Part shown: positions 1 through 6,165 of the stretch, one piece after another
Numbering within the stretch: position 1 is the first letter of the stretch
Layout of the letters: each line of letters starts with the position of its first letter
Assembly: GCA_900553925.1 (NCBI GenBank)
Contig: USFH01000047.1
Span: 1 to 13,267 of the forward strand
DNA: 13,267 nt
Direction: 5' to 3'
Source: an uncultured Clostridium sp.
GTDB taxonomy: Bacteria; Bacillota; Clostridia; Lachnospirales; Lachnospiraceae
The notes under the pieces: generated by a model
Database searches by the model: none
What the model saw: only the letters and a program-made list of their open reading frames with translations
What the model was told of the DNA's origin: nothing
Made by a program: the position numbers and the translations under genes

Positions 1-124
1 CTTCTAATGTACGTTCCGGAAATCCATGCTCGTTAAGCGCATAATTAGTCGTGTTCTTCAGATCCTCTAAGGTGTACAAAATCGTTCCATCCATATCAAA
101 AATAAGCATCTTATATTTCTTCAT
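1..124 (-). CDS. HAD-family hydrolase, N-terminus (partial, runs off the window)
   Basis: Only the first 41 codons lie in the window. The N-terminus reads MKKYKMLIFDMDGTIL, with the DxDGT motif I of the haloacid dehalogenase superfamily (nucleophile Asp followed by acid/base Asp). The following residues (YTLEDLKNTTNYALNEHG) resemble the start of the cap of phosphoglycolate phosphatase/Gph-like or beta-phosphoglucomutase-like enzymes. The substrate cannot be told from this fragment. I chose the ATG at 124 because GGAG (137-134) sits 9 nt upstream. A second in-frame ATG at 133 directly abuts that GGAG and is a poorer start. The gene lies just after the tsf terminator, with no clear promoter in between, so read-through may supply its transcript. 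Confidence 0.85.
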   Translation of the reverse strand, partial: MKKYKMLIFDMDGTILYTLEDLKNTTNYALNEHGFPERTLE

Positions 125-154
125 GTCTTTCATCTCCGATTCATTTATAAATTG

Positions 155-193
155 AAAAAACGCCTGACATGCCAAAGCGGTATATCAGGCGTT
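155..193 (-). terminator. Rho-independent terminator after tsf
   Basis: A 9-bp perfect stem pairs AACGCCTGA (159-167) with TCAGGCGTT (185-193) around a 17-nt loop. On the minus strand it is followed by six U residues (complement of 155-160). It begins 20 nt after the tsf stop codon, so it should end the rpsB-tsf transcript. Confidence 0.9.
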
Positions 194-213
194 CTATTAA
201 TCTTTTTTATTGC

Positions 214-1152
214 TTAGTTTCCAGCCATCTGAGCTGCTACTTCTGCTGCGAAATCCTCGTTCTTCTTCTCGAGACCTTCACCTGTCTCAAAACGAACAAA
301 CTTCTTGATTGCAAGCTTGCATCCATTCGCCTTTGCTACGTTTGCAACGTACTGAGCAACGCTTTCCTTATTCTCAGCCTTTACATACTCCTGCTCAAGC
401 AGACAAACTTCCTTGAGTTCCTTGTTCAGACGTCCCTGAACCATCTTCTCAATGATATTATCAGGCTTGTTTGCATTCTTAGGATCATTCTTTGCCTGTG
501 CAACAAGAATCTCAAGCTCGTGAGCCTTGTACTCCTCAGATACTTCATCTGTAGAAACATACTTTGGATTCATAGCTGCAACCTGCATAGCGATATTCTT
601 CATGCACTCGTCAATAGCCTCACCGGATGCATCTGTATCAGCCTCAACCAATACACCAATCTTTCCGCCTGCATGAATATAAGAAACGATATGTCCGTCT
701 GTGCTGATCTTGGCAAAACGACGGATGTTCATGTTCTCACCGATCTTAGCAACCATAGCAGCATGCTTCTCAGCAACTGTCATAGAAGGATCGAGTGCCC
801 ACTTCTCATTCTTCAATGCCTCTACATCCTGAACGTCTGTAGAAACGATCTGATCAACAACTTCCTTAACATATGTCTGGAACACTTCGTTCTTAGCAAC
901 GAAATCTGTCTCGGCATTTACTTCAACCATAGCCGCCTTCTTACCGCCATCAACAACAGTTGTCATAACGATACCCTCTGCAGCAATTCTTCCTGCCTTC
1001 TTTACAGCAGTTGCAAGTCCTTTCTCACGAAGGAACTCTACTGCCTTGTCAAAATCGCCGTCAGTTTCTGTAAGAGCCTTCTTACAATCCATCATACCAG
1101 CGCCAGACATCTCTCTTAACTCTTTTACCATACTAGCTGTAATAGCTGCCAT
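214..1152 (-). CDS. tsf: Translation elongation factor Ts (EF-Ts)
   Basis: EF-Ts is the cytoplasmic guanine-nucleotide exchange factor that recharges EF-Tu by releasing GDP. The 312-residue protein starts with the family's UBA-like N-terminal domain (MAAITASMVKELREMSGAGM, then MDCKKAL; residues 1-50). The EF-Tu contact motif TDFVAKN follows at about 82-88, and then the core dimerisation/exchange region. It is somewhat longer than the E. coli protein (about 283 aa), with extra sequence near residues 120-150 (seen). An AGGAGG lies 8 nt before the ATG. It follows rpsB by 27 nt, the near-universal rpsB-tsf pairing, and is probably co-transcribed and limited by the rpsB leader. A long antisense reading frame over this gene is a codon-bias shadow. 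Confidence 0.98.
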   Translation of the reverse strand: MAAITASMVKELREMSGAGMMDCKKALTETDGDFDKAVEFLREKGLATAVKKAGRIAAEGIVMTTVVDGGKKAAMVEVNAETDFVAKNEVFQTYVKEVVDQIVSTDVQDVEALKNEKWALDPSMTVAEKHAAMVAKIGENMNIRRFAKISTDGHIVSYIHAGGKIGVLVEADTDASGEAIDECMKNIAMQVAAMNPKYVSTDEVSEEYKAHELEILVAQAKNDPKNANKPDNIIEKMVQGRLNKELKEVCLLEQEYVKAENKESVAQYVANVAKANGCKLAIKKFVRFETGEGLEKKNEDFAAEVAAQMAGN

Positions 1153-1179
1153 TTTCTTGTCCTCCTAAACCGATACTTC

Positions 1180-1920
1180 TTACTCTTGCTCTGCGTCAGC
1201 CTCTGCAGATTCAGCTTCCTCTGCTGTCTCTACATCTGCACCCTGATTTGCTTCGATAACAGCATCTGCCATCTTAGAAACGATCAGCTTTACAGCTCTG
1301 ATAGCATCATCGTTACCTGGAATTACATAATCCAGCTCTTCCGGATCACAGTTTGTATCTGCGATACCAACAAGTGGAATACCAAGTGTATGTGCCTCAT
1401 GTACGCAGTTTCTCTCTTTGCGAGGATCTACGATAAAGATCATGTCAGGAATGTCCTTCATATCCTTGATACCGCCAAGGTTCTTCTGAAGCTTCTCCAT
1501 TTCCTTCTTGATCTCGATAACTTCCTTCTTCGGTAATACATCAAATGTACCATCCTGCTCCATTGTTTCGTACTTCTCAAGCTTTGCAATTCTTGTCTTG
1601 ATTGTCTCGAAGTTTGTAAGCATACCACCTAACCATCTCTGGTTAACATAGTACATACCACATCTCTCAGCCTCAGCCTTGATAGAATCCTGTGCCTGCT
1701 TCTTTGTACCAACGAAAAGAATCTTTCCGCCGTTTGCTGCGCAGTCAAGAACTGCCTTATAAGCCTCGTCTACCTTGCCAACAGACTTCTGAAGATCGAT
1801 AATGTAGATACCATTACGCTCAGTATAAATATACTCAGCCATCTTAGGGTTCCATCTTCTTGTCTGATGTCCAAAGTGAACACCTGCCTCGAGTAACTGT
1901 TTCATAGAAATAACGCTCAT
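1180..1920 (-). CDS. rpsB: 30S ribosomal protein S2
   Basis: S2 is a late-binding protein of the small ribosomal subunit, at the head-body junction near S1/bS21 and the 16S 3' end. The 246-aa product has the diagnostic N-terminus (MSVISMKQLLEAGVHFGHQT, RRWNPKM), the IDLQKSV segment, the QRWLGGMLTNFETI block, and the DPRKE and GIADTNCDP motifs near residues 165-195. It ends in a very acidic tail, as in many Firmicutes. The start is the ATG at 1920 with AGGAGG 7 nt upstream (1927-1932). It is the first gene of the rpsB-tsf unit, with its own promoter and a structured leader of about 130 nt. Confidence 0.98.
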   Translation of the reverse strand: MSVISMKQLLEAGVHFGHQTRRWNPKMAEYIYTERNGIYIIDLQKSVGKVDEAYKAVLDCAANGGKILFVGTKKQAQDSIKAEAERCGMYYVNQRWLGGMLTNFETIKTRIAKLEKYETMEQDGTFDVLPKKEVIEIKKEMEKLQKNLGGIKDMKDIPDMIFIVDPRKERNCVHEAHTLGIPLVGIADTNCDPEELDYVIPGNDDAIRAVKLIVSKMADAVIEANQGADVETAEEAESAEADAEQE

Positions 1921-1954
1921 AACTTACCTCCTGGGTTATAAAAATATTTTCTTC

Positions 1955-2052
1955 TGTGAGCTTCTTACAGCCGTGTGTCAAGCTGTCTAGTGAAAAACCA
2001 TCGCGTTAAATGGCACCCTTTTCACTGATTCACTCACATGTTTTTTCACACG
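1955..2052 (-). promoter_or_regulatory. Structured rpsB 5' leader RNA, candidate r-protein S2 autoregulatory element
   Basis: Reading the minus-strand RNA from the predicted start, I can pair: P1, UGUGAG (2038-2033) with CUCACA (1960-1955); P2, AGUGAAAA (2026-2019) with UUUUCACU (1996-1989), plus a G-U pair at 2018/1997, a GGUG bulge and a CCAU/AUGG upper helix (2013-2010 with 2001-1998); P3, ACAGC (1986-1982) with GCUGU (1971-1967). P1 encloses P2 and P3, giving a three-way junction. The 10-nt P3 loop contains CACACG (1977-1972), complementary to CGUGUG at the 5' end (2052-2047), a possible pseudoknot. The Shine-Dalgarno (1932-1927) lies just downstream in an A/U-rich stretch. The pairings are seen; ligand and function are inferred from its place before rpsB. 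S2 leaders are known in Gammaproteobacteria, and I cannot tell whether this matches a described family. Confidence 0.6.
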
Positions 2053-2058
2053 AAGCCG

Positions 2059-2087
2059 ATTATAACATAAAAAAAAAGTGCATACAA
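2059..2087 (-). promoter_or_regulatory. Sigma-A-type promoter of rpsB-tsf
   Basis: The minus strand carries TTGTAT (2087-2082), a 17-nt spacer, then TATAAT (2064-2059) extended by an upstream TG (TGTTATAAT, 2067-2059). The predicted start is near 2052/2051, giving a leader of about 130 nt. The -35 hexamer is exactly the 6-nt loop of the upstream terminator hairpin, and the A/T-rich stem forms most of the spacer. Confidence 0.75.
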
Positions 2088-2098
2088 GCACTTTTTTT
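2069..2098 (-). terminator. Rho-independent terminator of the flagellar/chemotaxis operon
   Basis: An 11-bp stem is formed by AAAAAAAGTGC (2071-2081) and GCACTTTTTTT (2088-2098) around the 6-nt loop ATACAA. On the minus-strand transcript the hairpin is preceded by seven A and followed by nine U (complement of 2069-2077). Because both flanks are A/T tracts it could act in both directions. It lies 37 nt after the stop of the last operon gene. Confidence 0.9.
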
Positions 2099-2100
2099 GT

Positions 2101-2131
2101 TTTCTATGGATTTTCTATGATAATTTCTATG
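2101..2131. repeat. Three phased 8-bp direct repeats upstream of the rpsB promoter
   Basis: TTTCTATG occurs at 2101-2108, 2112-2119 and 2124-2131 (CATAGAAA on the minus strand), 11 and 12 bp apart, close to one helical turn. They lie between the stop of the last flagellar-operon gene and the terminator/rpsB promoter, about 50 to 80 bp upstream of the predicted rpsB start. This could be an UP-like element or a regulator site, or chance in an A/T-rich spacer. Confidence 0.5.
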
Positions 2132-2134
2132 TTT

Positions 2135-2725
2135 TTACTGTTTTGTTGTCAATATCCTGGCAATTTCTTCATATGTCATACCACCGGAAATATCAAAACT
2201 ACCTGTCTCAAGCTTTTTATCATATCCATTCTGCACCAGAAAGCTGTTGAACTTTGATGCGGAATCAACCAATCCTGCATTCTCTAGCAGAGAAGAGATT
2301 GTCTCTGAACTCATTCCTCCACTTACTGTGATCGTAGCCTTCGTCTTTGCATCCGTCTGTTCTGTAGTCGCAGCTTCGGTGGTTGCTTTCTCCGTAGTCG
2401 CTTTCTCTGTAGTCGCAGCTTCGGTGGTTGCTGCTTCGGTTGCCTTCTCTGTGGTGCCCGGTGCTTCGGTGGTTGCTGCTTCTGTTGCCTTCTCTGTAGT
2501 GACCGGTGCTTCCGTTGTTGCAGCCTCTGTGGTTGTCTCCTCGGATGTGACTTCGGAATCTAATACATACTCTGATTTTTTCACCATGCCGAGTTCCTGT
2601 GCCCGTTTCATTACTTCCTCATCACTCAGCGAACCTTTACCGGATGTCAGATATGCAGCTAACATGATCAAAGCACCAAATATAATTCCTATGCCAAGTC
2701 CTCGGACAAAATATTTTTTCTTCAT
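2135..2725 (-). CDS. Membrane-anchored Thr/Glu/Ala-repeat protein with MltG/YceG-like C-terminal domain
   Basis: The 196-aa protein has an N-terminal membrane helix at about 7-26 after a KKK start, so the rest should face outward (or be a signal anchor). A short helical segment (30-50) follows, then a low-complexity Thr/Glu/Ala linker (about 62-122) with a 15-residue period. The C-terminal domain (about 130-196) has two related motifs, VSGGMSSETISSLLENAGLV and ISGGMTYEEIARIL. This pattern resembles the LysM-like subdomain of MltG/YceG endolytic transglycosylases; no catalytic transglycosylase part is present. It starts at TAATG, overlapping the preceding stop by one base, with AAGGAG 10 nt upstream, so translation is coupled. 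As the last gene before the operon terminator, it might link the flagellar apparatus to peptidoglycan; that is inference. Confidence 0.85.
   Translation of the reverse strand: MKKKYFVRGLGIGIIFGALIMLAAYLTSGKGSLSDEEVMKRAQELGMVKKSEYVLDSEVTSEETTTEAATTEAPVTTEKATEAATTEAPGTTEKATEAATTEAATTEKATTEKATTEAATTEQTDAKTKATITVSGGMSSETISSLLENAGLVDSASKFNSFLVQNGYDKKLETGSFDISGGMTYEEIARILTTKQ
2418..2507 (-). repeat. 45-bp tandem repeat inside the Thr/Glu/Ala linker
   Basis: Two adjacent 45-bp units (2418-2462 and 2463-2507) differ at only three positions by my count. They encode APxTTEKATEAATTE-type 15-residue blocks. More degenerate copies continue on both sides (about 2360-2417 and from 2508). The in-frame unit length means copy-number changes would lengthen or shorten the linker without breaking the gene. 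Confidence 0.85.
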
Positions 2726-3459
2726 TACTTTGACTCTCCTTGATATAAATCTACAACAAGCTTCACTTCTCCTACTCCAAGTCCCAGATGTCTGGCAATC
2801 TCTAAAATACTAAGTCCCGCCTTGTGCATCTCTAAGATCATATCCTTATTGTCTACATTCTCTAATTCTTCCTGGCTTTCCTCGGAGATTGGAATATCTT
2901 CCATCTCCTTCATTGCCTCTTCAATTTCTGTATCGTCAGGCATTTCTTCTGTTTCTTCTGCCGGAAGTTCTTCCGGTACAGTATCTTCCACTGACGGCTG
3001 TGTCTCTGAAGCCGAAGCAGAATAATTCATAATATTCTGTGCAGCCTGCTCCTGTACCATTGCAGAAATCTCTTTTTTGTAGGTGTCAATCATATTCACG
3101 GTTGTCATGATTTCTTTCTGTTTATCCGAAAGCATGTCGTATAAGAAAACAACCTCCTTATGATTCCGGTCGATCTCCTCGTTGACAGAAACCGCATAAT
3201 CTCCAAGAGCCAGAGTCTTCTGATTTACGATTTCGGAAAGTCGGGTTTCAATGTCTGTAAGCCGGCCATCAATCTGCTGATCCATATAATCGCGGATCAG
3301 TTTGTCAATCTTCTCTTTCTGCTCGGTTGTAAGCTCTTTTGGTATCTTAACAACACTATCAGATTCTGCCTTCTCTTCAGATAGTTTCTCAGAGATTGCA
3401 AAGCTTACAAAAATAAATACAAGTCCAATTACAATTAAAACAATCACTGTTGCTGACAT
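2725..3459 (-). CDS. Membrane-anchored coiled-coil protein (DUF6115-like), in swrB position
   Basis: The 244-aa protein has an N-terminal membrane helix (about 3-21), a long charged, probably coiled-coil segment (about 40-140), an acidic Glu/Pro-rich stretch (150-200), and a compact C-terminal motif at 207-240 (EMHKAGLSILEIARHLGLGV). The last looks like a sigma-region-4-type helix-turn-helix ending in GEVKLVVDLY. This architecture matches clostridial DUF6115 proteins as I recall them. In B. subtilis the gene between sigD and rpsB is swrB, also a single-pass coiled-coil protein, which promotes flagellar type III export maturation. Position and architecture suggest a counterpart here, but I cannot show homology. 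It overlaps the next gene as TAATG and starts 15 nt after the preceding gene. Confidence 0.85.
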   Translation of the reverse strand: MSATVIVLIVIGLVFIFVSFAISEKLSEEKAESDSVVKIPKELTTEQKEKIDKLIRDYMDQQIDGRLTDIETRLSEIVNQKTLALGDYAVSVNEEIDRNHKEVVFLYDMLSDKQKEIMTTVNMIDTYKKEISAMVQEQAAQNIMNYSASASETQPSVEDTVPEELPAEETEEMPDDTEIEEAMKEMEDIPISEESQEELENVDNKDMILEMHKAGLSILEIARHLGLGVGEVKLVVDLYQGESK

Positions 3460-3474
3460 TTTCTTTACCTCATC

Positions 3475-3771
3475 TTATATTTTTATATCAATGTTTACCC
3501 GGGTTACGCCTTTGTGCTCTGCATTCTCCGGCTTCTTCTTTTTCTTACCGGAATAAAGATTCTGATATTTGTTTTTTCCTTCTTCTTTTGCATCCGGGTT
3601 CTTCTCATAATAAGCCGCTTCGTCTTTCTGAACAACCGTCTCCCGCACTTCACGTTCTTCTTCCCGCGTCTGCTGAATCGCATTCTGTCCCTGCAAAACA
3701 CTTTGTGCATCCGCATTCTGCTGAATGGACGCGATAGGAGCTGACTGTGTTGCAGTCAATGGTGAAATCAT
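3475..3771 (-). CDS. Small hydrophilic flagellar-operon protein of unknown function
   Basis: The 98-aa product has no membrane segment or signal. The N-terminal half is Gln/Ala-rich (residues 1-35), followed by a charged helical run (EEEREVRETVVQKDE) and a Lys-rich tract (GKKKKKPEN), and it ends in a short beta-like tail (VTRVNIDIKI). I do not recognise the family by name. Small proteins of this kind occur next to fapA in clostridial flagellar operons as far as I recall. GGGAGG lies 7 nt before the ATG, and the gene begins 13 nt after the fapA-like gene, so translation looks genuine. A cytoplasmic adaptor or chaperone role would be a guess. Confidence 0.75.
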   Translation of the reverse strand: MISPLTATQSAPIASIQQNADAQSVLQGQNAIQQTREEEREVRETVVQKDEAAYYEKNPDAKEEGKNKYQNLYSGKKKKKPENAEHKGVTRVNIDIKI

Positions 3772-3784
3772 AGGCGTTCCTCCC

Positions 3785-5389
3785 TTAAAAAATTGTCGGT
3801 TTTATAACACCATCTGTAATCCGATACCAGCTATGCATCTCGACATCTTTTACCGCATAGGAAAGACTTGATATAAATATCATGACTCCTCGATATGCAT
3901 TGCCATAGATACGAACACTTCCTTTTTTGCCTCGTTCAAACTCTGCTCTTAATTCCTGCAGCCGTTCCTTTTTCTCCGTGTATTCGGTTTTCATGCCTTC
4001 AAGCTTTTCCGTATAATTTTTTATCTGTTTTACATTTTCCGGTGTGAGCTTGATTCCACGCATGAGTTTTTCTTTGTAGACATTCAGGTAGGATGTCGTC
4101 TCCTCCATCTCTGTCTTGAGATCCATAACCTGAGGCACAAGCACCTTCATCTGTTCGTAAAGTTCAGGATTAACACCAACCTTCAAAATCGTCTGTGTCT
4201 CCATACGGTTTCCGATGTTATTTGCCTCCACATATGATTCGCATATGATTTCTCCACCTACGATAAAGCCCTTTTTACCACTGATAACAACTCTTCCACC
4301 GGATGTTACTTTACTATGCAGAATTGACCCGGCAATAATATCTCCCTTTGCTACTACATTTGCACTTTCAAAAAACTGGGCACATATGTCGCCGCCTGCA
4401 TCCAGCCTGCCTTTATTCATCCCCTGGACGCCCCGTTTGATTACAATATTACCACCTGCAATCAACGTTGCACCCTCCACAACACCGTTTACTTCAATAT
4501 CACCTTTTGCACGTACGGTAAAACCGGTTCGTACTGTCCCGGGGATCATGACATTTCCTTCGTAATCGACATCTCCCGTTGACGCATCCACGTCCGCAGC
4601 TACCTGATACGTATCCGATACAAATACTGTTCCATCAGCCAGTGTTACATTGCCATCTACATCACTTGTGATTTCTGTGCCATCCTCCGACAATGTAATG
4701 TTTCTTCCATATTGAAGCTTTTTGATTTTCGGATGGTTCTGCGAAATCAGCTTCCCATATATATCATACCCCGGTTTTCCCGGATTGTGTGGAACCAGTC
4801 TCGCAAGCAGATCTCCCTTCTTCACAGAAGAGAACAGACTGAGTGCATGAAAATCAACACTTCCATCCTCCAAAACCTTCGGCTTTGCAAGAGGTTTTGG
4901 ATCAAAGAAATATTCAATTTTTGTATCAACCGCGGGAACCGGGGCACATCCCTTCGCAATCGGAATATTCGTACAATACTGTCTTGCGGTCTGTAGTTTT
5001 TCAATCACGGGATCCAATATTCCATATGTGATTTTCTGTCGTTCCAGCTCCGCTTTTATCTCCCGTCCGGTCATCTGTTTTCCATCTGTCGACGGAGGAT
5101 AAAATCTGATATATGCGGTCATCCTGTCTTTCGAAGTGATAATCACTGCGCTTTCCGCAAAAGGTTCCACCGGTATATCCCGGATCTTAATCTGCAGTGG
5201 TTTTTCTTTCATCAGGGCCAGTGATTTTTTGAACACATCTGCCGATAAATCTGTAAAGCCCTTCTTCTCAAGAAAATTGATTACTTCCTGAACATCCAGC
5301 TCTTTTCCGCCGTTCTGAGGTGGAAAAACATCCAGATAAGTACCATCTGTTTTGATCCGTACCCTAAAAAAAGAATTTTTATATTTCAT
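3785..5389 (-). CDS. FapA-family (DUF342) flagellar assembly protein
   Basis: The 534-aa protein has an alpha/beta N-terminal region (about 1-165). A right-handed beta-helix of short repeats follows at about 270-410 (GDIEVNGVVEGATLIAGG, GGDICAQFFESANVVAKGD, IIAGSILHSKVTSGGRVVIS), then a coiled coil (about 410-487) and a short C-terminal domain. This order is typical of the DUF342/FapA family. FapA of Vibrio vulnificus is linked to polar flagellation and binds enzyme IIA-Glc; the mechanism in Firmicutes is unknown. No signal peptide or membrane helix is visible. The ATG overlaps the sigD stop (ATGA, 4 nt), indicating translational coupling with the sigma factor. Confidence 0.93.
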   Translation of the reverse strand: MKYKNSFFRVRIKTDGTYLDVFPPQNGGKELDVQEVINFLEKKGFTDLSADVFKKSLALMKEKPLQIKIRDIPVEPFAESAVIITSKDRMTAYIRFYPPSTDGKQMTGREIKAELERQKITYGILDPVIEKLQTARQYCTNIPIAKGCAPVPAVDTKIEYFFDPKPLAKPKVLEDGSVDFHALSLFSSVKKGDLLARLVPHNPGKPGYDIYGKLISQNHPKIKKLQYGRNITLSEDGTEITSDVDGNVTLADGTVFVSDTYQVAADVDASTGDVDYEGNVMIPGTVRTGFTVRAKGDIEVNGVVEGATLIAGGNIVIKRGVQGMNKGRLDAGGDICAQFFESANVVAKGDIIAGSILHSKVTSGGRVVISGKKGFIVGGEIICESYVEANNIGNRMETQTILKVGVNPELYEQMKVLVPQVMDLKTEMEETTSYLNVYKEKLMRGIKLTPENVKQIKNYTEKLEGMKTEYTEKKERLQELRAEFERGKKGSVRIYGNAYRGVMIFISSLSYAVKDVEMHSWYRITDGVIKPTIF

Positions 5390-6150
5390 CCCATCACCAA
5401 CGTAAAATTCTCATTCATACAACGCCGCATCTTCGAGAGTGCCTTGGAATGAAGCTGTGAGACACGCGACTCTGACACTTCCATTACCCGACTGATCTCT
5501 TTCAATGTAAGCTCTTCATAATAATAGAGCAAAACAACCTTCTTTTCTTTATCTGTCAAAAGCTCTAACGCCTCTGAAAGTTGTGATTTCAGTTCCTCTT
5601 TCAGTGTACTGCTCTCCGGGTTCATACCTCCTGTCTGATAAGAAGCTGCCCGTATATCGTTTCCCTGTTCCATAAAATCATCCAGTGAAGAAATATTCGT
5701 AATATTCGTCTGAAGCATCCATGTATCGTACTCTTCCGTTGAGATTCCTAACTCCTTCGCCATATCTTCATCTGTATAATTGGGGCCAACCAATGCTTCG
5801 AGCTTCTTAGAAGCCTCCGTTATTGATTTCTGTTTCTGTCTGACAGACCTGGGAATCCAATCCATCTTCCGGATCTGATCCAGAATAGATCCACGGATAC
5901 GGAGACTTGCATATGTCTCAAACTTAATCCCTTTCCCATAATCAAATTTGTCAATCGCATCGATCAGTCCAAATATTCCATAGCTTACCAGATCGTCATA
6001 TTCTACATTCGAGCCGAGATAGATTGCCAGTCTTCCGGCAACAAGCTTTACCAATGGCACATATTCAATTATAAGCTGTTCCCTTACAGTGCTTGATCTA
6101 GTATGACTGTATTCCATCCATAACCGCTCTTTTTTATCTATGACTGCCAT
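5386..6150 (-). CDS. sigD: Flagellar RNA polymerase sigma factor (SigD/FliA/WhiG family, sigma-28)
   Basis: This 254-aa alternative sigma factor directs RNA polymerase to late flagellar, motor and chemotaxis promoters. Region 2 lies at about 25-100 and includes YDDLVSYGIFGLIDAIDKFD, KFETYASLRIRGSILDQIR and the WIPRSVRQK transition typical of FliA/WhiG factors. Region 3 is at about 105-160. Region 4 is at about 190-245, with a helix-turn-helix LTLKEISRVMEVSESRVSQL. Region 1.1 is absent, as expected. The start at 6150 has an imperfect GGGG-type ribosome site about 11 nt upstream. Its place near the operon's end matches B. subtilis, where distance from the promoter affects SigD level. No anti-sigma factor FlgM is seen in this window. 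fliA is an equally valid name. Confidence 0.96.
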   Translation of the reverse strand: MAVIDKKERLWMEYSHTRSSTVREQLIIEYVPLVKLVAGRLAIYLGSNVEYDDLVSYGIFGLIDAIDKFDYGKGIKFETYASLRIRGSILDQIRKMDWIPRSVRQKQKSITEASKKLEALVGPNYTDEDMAKELGISTEEYDTWMLQTNITNISSLDDFMEQGNDIRAASYQTGGMNPESSTLKEELKSQLSEALELLTDKEKKVVLLYYYEELTLKEISRVMEVSESRVSQLHSKALSKMRRCMNENFTLVMG

Positions 6151-6165
6151 CTAAAGCAACACCCC

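Noticed and set aside
144..175. TTGGCA (175-170) and TATAAA (149-144) on the minus strand as a promoter for the HAD gene
   Set aside because: The spacer is 20 nt, too long, and the implied start would nearly coincide with the ribosome site. Kept only as a weak possibility.
169..1119. 316-codon open frame on the plus strand, antisense to tsf
   Set aside because: It lies wholly opposite a certain gene, is Cys/Leu/Ser-rich nonsense with no recognisable domain, and arises from the codon bias of tsf.
2055..2062. GCCGATTA on the plus strand, resembling a sigma-28 -10 element
   Set aside because: No TAAA-like -35 lies about 15 nt upstream, and no plus-strand gene follows.
2247..2813. Val/Ala/Ser-repeat plus-strand frame opposite the Thr/Glu/Ala linker
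   Set aside because: It is the complement of the tandem repeat in the real minus-strand gene and has no supporting start site.
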